Below, one piece after another: positions 24,214 through 30,702 of a DNA stretch of 45,711 bases (positions within the stretch are counted from its first letter, which is position 1; each line of letters opens with the position of its first letter). The stretch spans positions 1 through 45,711 of the forward strand of contig DATGLE010000110.1 in the NCBI GenBank assembly GCA_035294325.1. Reading direction: 5' to 3'. This DNA comes from DATGLE01 sp035294325. GTDB lineage: Bacteria; Chloroflexota; Ktedonobacteria; Ktedonobacterales; Ktedonobacteraceae. Under the pieces are notes generated by a model. That model ran no database searches. It saw nothing but the letters and a program-made list of their open reading frames with translations, and was not told the DNA's origin. The position numbers and the translations under genes were made by a program.

Positions 24214-25368
24214 TCATCCGGCGCGACTCAGTAGAGAAGGCTCGATTAACGGAGCCAGAGCCGCGTCGTGGTCGGCAACGGCACGCAGTAGCCCGAAATT
24301 ACCGGTGAGCATCATATCCCCGTGCGGCACCGCTTCGTAGGGATGCAGGCGCGAGCCGCGCAGCATGGCACGGCGCGGTCCCGTGACCGACAGGAAGGGG
24401 AAGGCATGCCCATTGCTCGCCGTCTGCCGCAGCACCAGTGCGCCATGACCGCTATCGGCAAAGACCTCCTCATTCGTGAGGGTGCCATCGGCTAATTTGC
24501 CGAGCAGTTCTTCAAGCCTGGCGCTGGTAATCTCGCCGGTATGGTGCTCGAAGATGCCCGTAATGCGTCCCCGCACGAGATGAAAGGCCAGGGTGTGAAA
24601 GTTGCCGATATTGCACAGCAGGCTCTCCTCCTGCTTGCGTACCAGCGGATCTTCAAGGGAGCCGAGCGCCGCCGCCGAGCCGGTATCCATACAATATAGC
24701 GGAGCATCGTTACTGGAACCGCTCAATTGCAGGTAGCGCGCGGCACTCTTCGCAACGGCGTGCAGGCGCGTCAGGTCGGGGGGTATGTCCCGCGCGGCAT
24801 AGGCAAAAGCGCTCGGTACGGGATTGTTGTGGACGGTTCTGGCGATGAAGTCGAAGCGGAAACGGCGGTCGCTGTACCCTGGAGGCGCGGCTCCGTGATC
24901 GAAGGCCGCGATAGCCAGCGCATCGACATGGGGATCAACATCGAAGGCGCGCAGAGCTGTGATGATGGCCTGAGCGTCGAAATCTTGCAGTTCGATATGC
25001 AGCGCGGCGGATTGCTGTATGCGGCGTGCGGCCTCCGCCTCGTCGATAATCTCAAAGCCCATCTGCTCAACCGCGCTCAGATCATCGTCGAAGGTGCGCC
25101 CGGCCTCCGGCGTCACGGCCACCGCATAGCCGGCGAGGGCATGATCGCGCGCGGCCCAGTGGCAGGGACCGCCGCCCATCGTGACGCCCGTTAGCAGAAT
25201 GGCCTGCCCGCGTTGCGTGGCACGCTTGATGCGCTCGGCAACAATGACGGTTGGCGAGGGCATTACGAGTTTAAAGCAGTTCTCTATGGTTTTGCCGCTT
25301 TCAAAAAGCAGTATATCTTGCGTTCCTGTGCCGACATCGATAGTCAGGATACGGATTGGTGCTGACAT
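24214..25368 (-). CDS. DUF1786 protein (ASKHA-like fold)
   Basis: 384 residues from the ATG at 25368 with GGAG 8 nt upstream; the longer frame runs through inverted repeat E and is not credible. N-terminal ILTIDVGTGTQDILLFE is a phosphate-1-like loop of the actin/sugar-kinase fold. LLTGVTMGGGPCHWA, VTPEAGRTFDDDL, CMDTGSAAALGSL, LLCNIGNFHTLAFHLVRGR and a GIFEHHTGE motif follow, all conserved in DUF1786. Family members were once annotated as pyruvate formate-lyase activating enzyme related, but no radical-SAM CxxxCxxC is present. The function is unknown. It is divergent from the GH15 gene. Confidence 0.8.
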   Translation of the reverse strand: MSAPIRILTIDVGTGTQDILLFESGKTIENCFKLVMPSPTVIVAERIKRATQRGQAILLTGVTMGGGPCHWAARDHALAGYAVAVTPEAGRTFDDDLSAVEQMGFEIIDEAEAARRIQQSAALHIELQDFDAQAIITALRAFDVDPHVDALAIAAFDHGAAPPGYSDRRFRFDFIARTVHNNPVPSAFAYAARDIPPDLTRLHAVAKSAARYLQLSGSSNDAPLYCMDTGSAAALGSLEDPLVRKQEESLLCNIGNFHTLAFHLVRGRITGIFEHHTGEITSARLEELLGKLADGTLTNEEVFADSGHGALVLRQTASNGHAFPFLSVTGPRRAMLRGSRLHPYEAVPHGDMMLTGNFGLLRAVADHDAALAPLIEPSLLSRAG

Positions 25369-25468
25369 CAACTCTGCTCCTGCATGACAAAAAGTTCTCT
25401 TTAATATATCATTTTTTGAGCATGCCCGATGCACAGCGTTTGCTCGCGCCTGTGGCCCTCGCCTTATA

Positions 25469-25527
25469 GTAGATATTGTGGTGTGGAAAAATGCGCTGCG
25501 CGCATTTTTCCACACCACAATATCTAC
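25469..25527. repeat. Long inverted repeat E (28-bp perfect arms, 3-nt loop)
   Basis: Arms 25469-25496 and 25500-25527 are perfect around loop TGC, with GCGC next to the loop. Left flank CGCGCCTGTGGCCCTCGCC, right flank CCCTGGCGCGGCGCAGCC. Located between divergent genes, so it is not a 3'-end terminator. Confidence 0.93.
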
Positions 25528-25573
25528 CCCTGGCGCGGCGCAGCCGCGCGAATGGCCGTAAATACCGGGCTTA

Positions 25574-25602
25574 TTGACAAACCGGGGCAACAGGGTTACA
25601 AA
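25574..25602 (+). promoter_or_regulatory. Possible promoter of the GH15 gene
   Basis: Perfect TTGACA, 17 nt, TACAAA (weak -10), about 85 nt before the start codon. Confidence 0.45.
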
Positions 25603-25687
25603 TAAGATCACACTCGCGCCGGTAACGTGTATATATATAAGAGCACAATAGTTATCCACAGATTTCTATTTCAGCGAGGGAAAAATT

Positions 25688-27544
25688 ATGACAGAGGATC
25701 AAGGTGGCTCGCGTCAATCGGCGGTATACCAGCCCATCGAGGACTATGCCGTTATCGGCGACCTTCACACCGTCGCGCTGGTGGGCAAGAACGGCTCTAT
25801 CGACTGGTGCTGCCTGCCGTGCTTCGATTCGCCCAGCGTCTTCGGCGCCATTCTGGACGCAAACAAAGGCGGCTTCTTCCGTATCGCGCCGCCCGATACG
25901 CCAGGTATGAGCCATAAACAGCTTTACCTGCCCGATACAAATATCCTCATTACACGCTTCCTTACTGTCGATGGCGTGGCCGAGATCACCGACTTCATGC
26001 CCATTAAGCATAGTAAGCAGCTTGAGCACCAGCATCATATTGTGCGCGAGGTAGCCGTTGTGCGCGGCTCGCTCTCCTTCGAGATGACGTGCCGCCCGGC
26101 CTTCAACTACGCCCGCGATCCCCATACTATCAGCCTTTCATCGCACAGCGCGATCTTTCGCAGCAGTAGCCTCTGTCTCGGCCTGGTCTCTTCCGTCCCG
26201 ATTGAGGAGGACGGCCAGGGCGGCGTCCGCGCCAGCTTTACCCTCCATGAAGGCCAATCCGCGCGTTTTATTCTGGAAAGCGCGAAAGATAGCGATATGG
26301 AACTGCGTGAACCATCGGCGGGCCGCTGCCAGGAAGATTTTCAGAAGACCAGGCGCTACTGGCAGAGCTGGCTCGCGCATTGCCGGTACCAGGGGCGCTG
26401 GCGCGAGATGGTGCAGCGCTCGGCCCTGGTGCTCAAACTCCTGACCTACGCACCTACCGGGGCGATTGTCGCGGCGCCAACGACCAGCCTGCCTGAGACG
26501 ATAGGAGGGGCACGCAACTGGGATTATCGCTTTACCTGGCTGCGCGATGCCGCATTCAGCCTCTACAGCCTGCTGACACTTGGCTTTACCTCGGAGGCCG
26601 AAGCCTTTATGGGCTGGCTCGATGCTCGCTGCCACGAGCTAAAAGGCGAAGGTATGCTCCAGCCGATGTATACCATCGACGGCGGGCACGAACTGAAGGA
26701 GATTACCCTCGATCACCTGGAGGGCTATCGCCAGAGCCGCCCGGTCCGCATCGGCAACGGGGCCTATAAGCAGAGGCAGCTCGATATCTATGGCGAGTTG
26801 ATGGACGCCATCTACATCTACAATCGCTATGATGCCATCTCATACGATCTCTGGCAGAACCTGCGCCGCCTGCTCGACTGGCTGGCAGCGCACTGGCAGG
26901 AACCGGATGAGGGCATCTGGGAGGTGCGCGGCGGCCCCAAAGACTTCCTCCATTCACGCCTGATGAGCTGGGTGGCCTTTGATCGCGCGCTGCGCCTGGC
27001 GCGCCATCGCGGCTTACCAGCCCCGATGGCGGAGTGGATGAAGACCAGCTCAAGCATCTACGAGCAAATTATGGAAAAGGGGTGGAGTGAGAAAAAGCAT
27101 AGCTTTGTGCAGTACTATGGCAGCAATGCCGTTGATGCCAGCGCCCTGCTGATGGTGATTACGCGTTTCGCAGGCGCAAGCGAGCCGCGCATGCTCTCCA
27201 CTATCGAGCGCATTCGCAAAGAATTGAGCAGTGACTCGCTCGTGCATCGCTACAATCCAAAAGAGGCCGCCGATGATGGGCTGGGGAGCTATGAGGGCAC
27301 GTTCAGCCCGTGCAGCTTCTGGATGGCCGAGTCGCTGGCGCGAGCGGGACGCGTGGATGAGGCGCGCCTGATGCTGGAGAAGATGCTGACATATGGCAAC
27401 CATGTCGGACTATACTCCGAAGAGATTGGTCCTACCGGCGAGGCTCTCGGCAACTATCCGCAGGCATTCACGCATCTCGCGCTAATTACCGCCTGTACGA
27501 ATATCGATCAGGCGCTCAACAAAACGCGGCTCAGCGGGGACTGA
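25688..27544 (+). CDS. GH15 family glucoamylase/trehalase
   Basis: 618 residues, usual length; GAGGGA lies just upstream of the ATG. The N-terminal beta domain opens YQPIEDYAVIGDLHTVALVG and GSIDWCCLPCFDSPSVFGAI. The (alpha/alpha)6 barrel shows RNWDYRFTWLRDAAFSLYSL, DEGIWEVRGGPKDFLHS (catalytic acid Glu in WE), and GLYSEEIGPTGEALGNYPQA with the second catalytic Glu. It has no signal peptide, so it acts in the cytoplasm, hydrolysing alpha-glucans or trehalose; actinobacterial relatives of this architecture include trehalases. It stands alone, divergent from DUF1786. Confidence 0.93.
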   Translation: MTEDQGGSRQSAVYQPIEDYAVIGDLHTVALVGKNGSIDWCCLPCFDSPSVFGAILDANKGGFFRIAPPDTPGMSHKQLYLPDTNILITRFLTVDGVAEITDFMPIKHSKQLEHQHHIVREVAVVRGSLSFEMTCRPAFNYARDPHTISLSSHSAIFRSSSLCLGLVSSVPIEEDGQGGVRASFTLHEGQSARFILESAKDSDMELREPSAGRCQEDFQKTRRYWQSWLAHCRYQGRWREMVQRSALVLKLLTYAPTGAIVAAPTTSLPETIGGARNWDYRFTWLRDAAFSLYSLLTLGFTSEAEAFMGWLDARCHELKGEGMLQPMYTIDGGHELKEITLDHLEGYRQSRPVRIGNGAYKQRQLDIYGELMDAIYIYNRYDAISYDLWQNLRRLLDWLAAHWQEPDEGIWEVRGGPKDFLHSRLMSWVAFDRALRLARHRGLPAPMAEWMKTSSSIYEQIMEKGWSEKKHSFVQYYGSNAVDASALLMVITRFAGASEPRMLSTIERIRKELSSDSLVHRYNPKEAADDGLGSYEGTFSPCSFWMAESLARAGRVDEARLMLEKMLTYGNHVGLYSEEIGPTGEALGNYPQAFTHLALITACTNIDQALNKTRLSGD

Positions 27545-27555
27545 CAGCCCGCTGC

Positions 27556-27667
27556 GTAGGGGCGCTGTGCGAGCCAGCGCGCCAGTCCGCTGGCTCGCCA
27601 GGAACAAACGCGGGGGCGCCGGGACTGCGGTGAGCGGGCTTGTTCGCTGCGCTCACAGCGCCCCTAC
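27556..27667. repeat. Nested inverted repeat after the GH15 gene
   Basis: Outer arms GTAGGGGCGCTGTG (27556-27569) and its complement (27654-27667) are perfect. Inside, GCGAGCCAGCG (27569-27579) pairs with 27588-27598, and a weaker GTGAGCG/CGCTCAC pair lies near the right arm. The RNA would fold into a multi-branched structure starting 12 bp after the GH15 stop. Confidence 0.8.
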
Positions 27668-27679
27668 GGTCATCCGGCG

Positions 27680-27815
27680 GGCGTCGAAGGGGCAGGCGTC
27701 GAAGGGGCAGGCGTCGAGGGGGCCGGTGTCGAAGGGGCGAGCGTCGAGGGAGCCGGTGTCGAAGGGGCAGGCGTTGAGGGGCAGGCGTCGGAGGGGCGAG
27801 CGTCGAGGGGGCCAG
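27680..27815. repeat. About nine copies of a 15-bp G-rich minisatellite
   Basis: Degenerate tandem units of GGCGTCGAAGGGGCA type. On the minus strand one frame reads Ala-Pro-Ser-Thr-Pro repeats, but a 14-bp unit near 27775 breaks the frame. Best explained as the remnant of a Pro/Thr-rich repeat-coding segment. The GGGG runs could also form G-quadruplexes. Confidence 0.75.
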
Positions 27816-27847
27816 GGCTATTGAATGCTCGCCAGAAGCGGGGGTCA

Positions 27848-27896
27848 AGGGGGCGGCAGCCCCCTTGCGGGGCGCGGGGTGTCCCCGCCCAAACTC
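27848..27896. repeat. REP-like GGGG/CCCC element, copy 1
   Basis: A segment GGGGGCGGCAGCCCCC followed by TTGCGGGGCGCGGGGTGTCC folds into two small GC stems. The same arrangement is at 42945-42981 and a degraded form is near 870-890, so it is a dispersed repeat. Confidence 0.65.
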
Positions 27897-27974
27897 TTCC
27901 TTTCGGGCGTGGCGTGGAGAGAATTACATAGCCCTGGGGGCAGGCATTCCGGGATAGGCACAGTGCCAGATGTG

Positions 27975-27983
27975 TGCTATAAT
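27975..27983 (+). promoter_or_regulatory. Extended -10 promoter of the mrp gene
   Basis: TGCTATAAT, a perfect extended -10 hexamer, about 120 nt upstream of the start. No good -35 box at the right spacing, as expected for extended -10 promoters. Confidence 0.5.
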
Positions 27984-28105
27984 ATCTGAGTAGCGAAGTC
28001 GGAATTATATCTTTTTAACGGCAACGCTCATCAATCTAAGGAATAAGGATCAAGGAGCGCGGCACCTCGCATTGCTACCTGTGCCGCTGAACGAGGATAG
28101 GATAC

Positions 28106-29140
28106 ATGGCGGAAACAATTACTGCCGACATGATTATTCATGATATCGTCACGAAATATCCGGCGACGGTCAAAGTCTTTCACGGGCATGGCCTGCCCTG
28201 TACCGCATGCGCCGTTGGCTCGCGAGAGAGCGTTGCCGGGGGCGCTCGTACCCACCGCTTTCCCCCGGAGAAGCTCGACATATTGCTCAAGGACCTGAAC
28301 GCGGCCATCAATGGCGAACCCATATCGGTTGCACCTAAGAAGGCCCCGGTTGGACGCGGCATCCCTCTGACAATGGCAGGCAGCGGGGCGGACCGCAAGA
28401 TCAAGCAGGTCATCGCTGTGATGAGCGGTAAGGGCGGTGTGGGCAAATCGCTGGTGACGGGCCTGCTGGCGGTGTCGCTGCGGCGCCAGGGGCAGCGCGT
28501 GGGTATTCTGGATGGCGATATCACCGGCCCCAGCATCGCACGCATGTTCGGCACCAGAGGGCAGCCCACCAAATCGGCTAACGGCGGCATCGAGCCGCTG
28601 CGCAGCAAGGGCGGCATCAAGGTCATGTCGATGAACATGTTCCTTGAGCGCGAAAGCGATCCGGTAGTATGGCGCGGCCCGATGGTTTCCAGCGCGATCA
28701 AGCAGTTCTACAGCGATGTTGACTGGGACCAGCTCGATTACCTGCTGGTCGATCTGCCTCCGGGCACCTCCGATGCGCCGATGACGGTGATGCAGGCGCT
28801 GCCCGTTGACGGCGTGATCGTCGTCACATCTCCGCAGATGCTGGCAACGATGATCGTGATGAAGTGCGTCAATATGGTGAAGCAGCTCAAGGGGATTATC
28901 GTCGGCGTTGTGGAGAATATGGCCTACTTTGAGGCGCCCGGCGGCGAGCGCTACGAGATCTTCGGTCCCAGTCACGGCACCGAACTGGTCGCGTTGACCG
29001 GCGCGCCGCTGCTGGGGCAACTTCCCATCGATCCGGCGCTGACTTCGCTCTGCGATGCTGGCCGCGTCGAAGAGTACTACGCCGAGGCATACGAGATGCT
29101 GGCCGCCAATTTCGTCAACACGTTGAAGATCAAAAGATAA
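28106..29140 (+). CDS. DUF1858-Mrp/NBP35 fusion, iron-sulfur carrier ATPase
   Basis: 344 residues. Residues 1-68 are a DUF1858 domain with the Cys pair PCTAC (Cys32, Cys35). The Mrp ATPase follows with deviant Walker A GKGGVGKS at 108-115, LDGDITGPSIARMFG, PVVWRGPMVSSAIKQF, YLLVDLPPGTSD, TSPQ and GVVENMAYFEAPGGERYEIF. Mrp/NBP35 proteins assemble and deliver 4Fe-4S clusters. The usual CxxC after ENMxYF is absent here (APGG instead). Either cluster binding moved to the N-terminal pair or this copy does not carry a cluster in the usual way. ATPase motifs are intact. Confidence 0.9.
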   Translation: MAETITADMIIHDIVTKYPATVKVFHGHGLPCTACAVGSRESVAGGARTHRFPPEKLDILLKDLNAAINGEPISVAPKKAPVGRGIPLTMAGSGADRKIKQVIAVMSGKGGVGKSLVTGLLAVSLRRQGQRVGILDGDITGPSIARMFGTRGQPTKSANGGIEPLRSKGGIKVMSMNMFLERESDPVVWRGPMVSSAIKQFYSDVDWDQLDYLLVDLPPGTSDAPMTVMQALPVDGVIVVTSPQMLATMIVMKCVNMVKQLKGIIVGVVENMAYFEAPGGERYEIFGPSHGTELVALTGAPLLGQLPIDPALTSLCDAGRVEEYYAEAYEMLAANFVNTLKIKR

Positions 29141-29148
29141 CCCCCTCA

Positions 29149-29219
29149 GAGAATGGTAGAGAGAGGGTCTTGTGGCAGGAGGCGGATCCCCCTGCCACAA
29201 GACCCTCTCTACCATTCTC
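29149..29219. repeat. Long inverted repeat F between convergent genes
   Basis: The right arm (29191-29219, 29 bp) is matched by the left arm (29149-29179), which has one extra GA dinucleotide; the loop is 11 nt. The right arm includes the last codons and stop of the aminotransferase gene, so the left arm is an inverted copy of that gene's end. It is well placed as a bidirectional transcript end, but has no T-run. Confidence 0.9.
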
Positions 29220-30051
29220 CATCTTCGACCATGGCGATGAAACGCTGCTCCAGCTCACAGGTGCGCGGCCCTGGCCTGCCATCGCCAATCGTCAGATCAT
29301 CGATCTGGACCACCGGCGTAATCTCCCTGGACGATGAGGTAATGAACGCTTCATCGACATGCGGCAACTCGTCGAGCGAGATCGGACGTTCTTCGATGGG
29401 GAAACGACCAGTCGCCAGCGCCAGCACCACGTTGCGCGTGATGCCCAGCAGGATGCCCGCGCGCGGCGTAACCAGCGTATCGCCGCGAAAAACAAAGAAG
29501 TTGCTGCGCGTTGCCTCCAGAACGTGGCCGCGCTCATCGACAAAAAGCGCGTCGCTGGCACCGCGCCGCTGCGCCTCTTTCAGCGCACGGATAGCGGCGA
29601 CATAGTTGGCCGTCTTGGCCTCCGGTGTGACACGCTGCAATCTGCTGGTAATGAGCCTGGCGCCGCGCGCGAAACGCTCCATATCGCGCTCCCCCAGCGG
29701 CGTAATCAGCACAGCAAGGCCCGGCTTGCCGGAGGGCATGAGGCCATCCTCGCTTTCGCCCCCGGTGACGAGGATACGTATCGCCGCGTGCCGGTACTGG
29801 TTGCGCGCGATGAGTTCCCGCACAATCGCAGCGATCTCGCCGCGTGTATATGGCACCGCCAGTTCGATCAACTCGGCGGAGCGATAGAGGCGATCCAGGT
29901 GCTCATCAAGGTGAAAGGGACGCCGATTGTAGGTGCGAAGCGCCTCGAAGACGCTGTAGCCGCGCAGCACACCTACATCGTTCAATGAAAGCGTGGCCTC
30001 ATGCGGATGCACCCAGGAGCCGTTGACATACCATAGAGCGCTCTGATCCAT
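29209..30051 (-). CDS. Class IV PLP-dependent aminotransferase (BCAT/D-amino acid type)
   Basis: 280 residues. N-terminal YVNGSWVHPHEATLSLNDVG and RGYSVFEALRTYNRRPFHLDEHLDRL are typical of fold type IV. The catalytic lysine is Lys146 in PEAKTANYVAAI. The PLP-contact region is DALFVDERGHVLEATRSNFFVFRG followed by TPRAGILLGITRN, and ITSSSREITPVVQID comes near the end. It transfers amino groups to or from 2-oxo acids. Branched-chain, D-amino-acid and aminodeoxychorismate-lyase members cannot be told apart by eye. A second unusual point is that its 3' end forms an arm of inverted repeat F. Confidence 0.9.
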   Translation of the reverse strand: MDQSALWYVNGSWVHPHEATLSLNDVGVLRGYSVFEALRTYNRRPFHLDEHLDRLYRSAELIELAVPYTRGEIAAIVRELIARNQYRHAAIRILVTGGESEDGLMPSGKPGLAVLITPLGERDMERFARGARLITSRLQRVTPEAKTANYVAAIRALKEAQRRGASDALFVDERGHVLEATRSNFFVFRGDTLVTPRAGILLGITRNVVLALATGRFPIEERPISLDELPHVDEAFITSSSREITPVVQIDDLTIGDGRPGPRTCELEQRFIAMVEDGEW

Positions 30052-30145
30052 GCACTTTATACCTCAAGCAAAGTGTATTTCAGGAACAGCGTAGCAATTT
30101 CTCCAACCTGCTGTACGCTGACACCGTATAATAGTCGTAGCCGTA

Positions 30146-30154
30146 ATTATAGCA
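30146..30154 (-). promoter_or_regulatory. Extended -10 promoter of the aminotransferase gene
   Basis: TGCTATAAT on the minus strand, about 95 nt before the start codon. It is the same extended -10 as before the mrp gene. Confidence 0.5.
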
Positions 30155-30310
30155 GAGGCGGCTGCCATCAGGGTACAACACAGCGCGCATGGTTGTCTAT
30201 CAGCGCGCCGGACATAGTGTTGTATACCTGACCGTAGAAGCGGATAAGCCCTACCATAGTAAGCGGAGTTACGAGAGATACAGAAAGATAGTGTAAGGAG
30301 AAGAGAAGCC

Positions 30311-30601
30311 ATGACACAGACGGATCCGAACGCGAACGTTGAGCAGAAAACAGGATACGGCGTAGAGGAATTGCAGGTTGTAGGCGAGCAGTTGCTGGCA
30401 AGGGTGAAGGAACTGGTTCACGAAGGGAACGTGCGCCGCATTATTATCAAGCATGAAGGCCAGACCATCATGGAGTTCCCGCTGACCGTCGGACTGGCCG
30501 CCACCGTTCTGGCGCCCATATGGGCCGCCGTAGGGGTGATTGGCGCGCTCATCACCCAGTGCTCGATAGAGGTCGTGCGCACAGAGCAACCTGGCGAGTA
30601 A
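30311..30601 (+). CDS. DUF4342 protein
   Basis: 96 residues; AAGGAG lies 10 nt before the ATG. Pattern: EELQVVGEQLLARVKELVHE, GNVRRIIIKHEGQTIMEFPL, then a hydrophobic glycine/alanine stretch TVGLAATVLAPIWAAVGVIGALI, ending in charged residues. This matches DUF4342, a small protein with an N-terminal helical part and a C-terminal hydrophobic segment that may insert in the membrane. The function is unknown. It converges with the topoisomerase genes. Confidence 0.8.
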   Translation: MTQTDPNANVEQKTGYGVEELQVVGEQLLARVKELVHEGNVRRIIIKHEGQTIMEFPLTVGLAATVLAPIWAAVGVIGALITQCSIEVVRTEQPGE

Positions 30602-30606
30602 GTTTT

Positions 30607-30653
30607 ATGCGTTATCCAGACCAGGCACGCCGCGCCTGGTCTGGATAACGCAT
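30607..30653. repeat. Long inverted repeat G (20-bp perfect arms, 7-nt loop)
   Basis: Arms 30607-30626 and 30634-30653 are perfect. It begins 6 bp after the DUF4342 stop and lies between convergent genes. GCTATTTCTTT follows on the plus strand, so it is a plausible terminator for DUF4342. Confidence 0.85.
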
Positions 30654-30702
30654 GCTATTTCTTTCAGATGGGGTGGTATTCTCGACGAGATGCTATGCCC
30701 AT

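Larger units (their letters stand above)
25369..25687. other. Divergent intergenic region carrying inverted repeat E
   Basis: No gene here. It holds AT-rich sequence near 25395-25415 (probable DUF1786 promoter, TATATT on the minus strand), the long inverted repeat at 25469-25527, and the GH15 promoter candidate at 25574. Confidence 0.55.
27545..27975. other. Repeat-rich non-coding stretch
   Basis: No intact gene. In order: a nested inverted repeat (27556-27667), a 15-bp G-rich minisatellite (27680-27815) and a GGGG/CCCC-rich REP-like element (27848-27896). A promoter for the Mrp gene follows. Confidence 0.7.

Noticed and set aside
27680..27815. Tandem repeats considered as a CRISPR array
   Set aside because: Units are 15 bp, contiguous and degenerate, without spacers; no cas genes nearby.
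27531..27848. 105-codon minus-strand frame across the minisatellite
   Set aside because: The Arg/Pro-rich sequence comes from reading the repeat out of its original frame; no start signal.
28031..29215. 394-codon minus-strand frame opposite the mrp gene
   Set aside because: Antisense to a conserved gene; His/Arg-rich translation typical of shadow frames.
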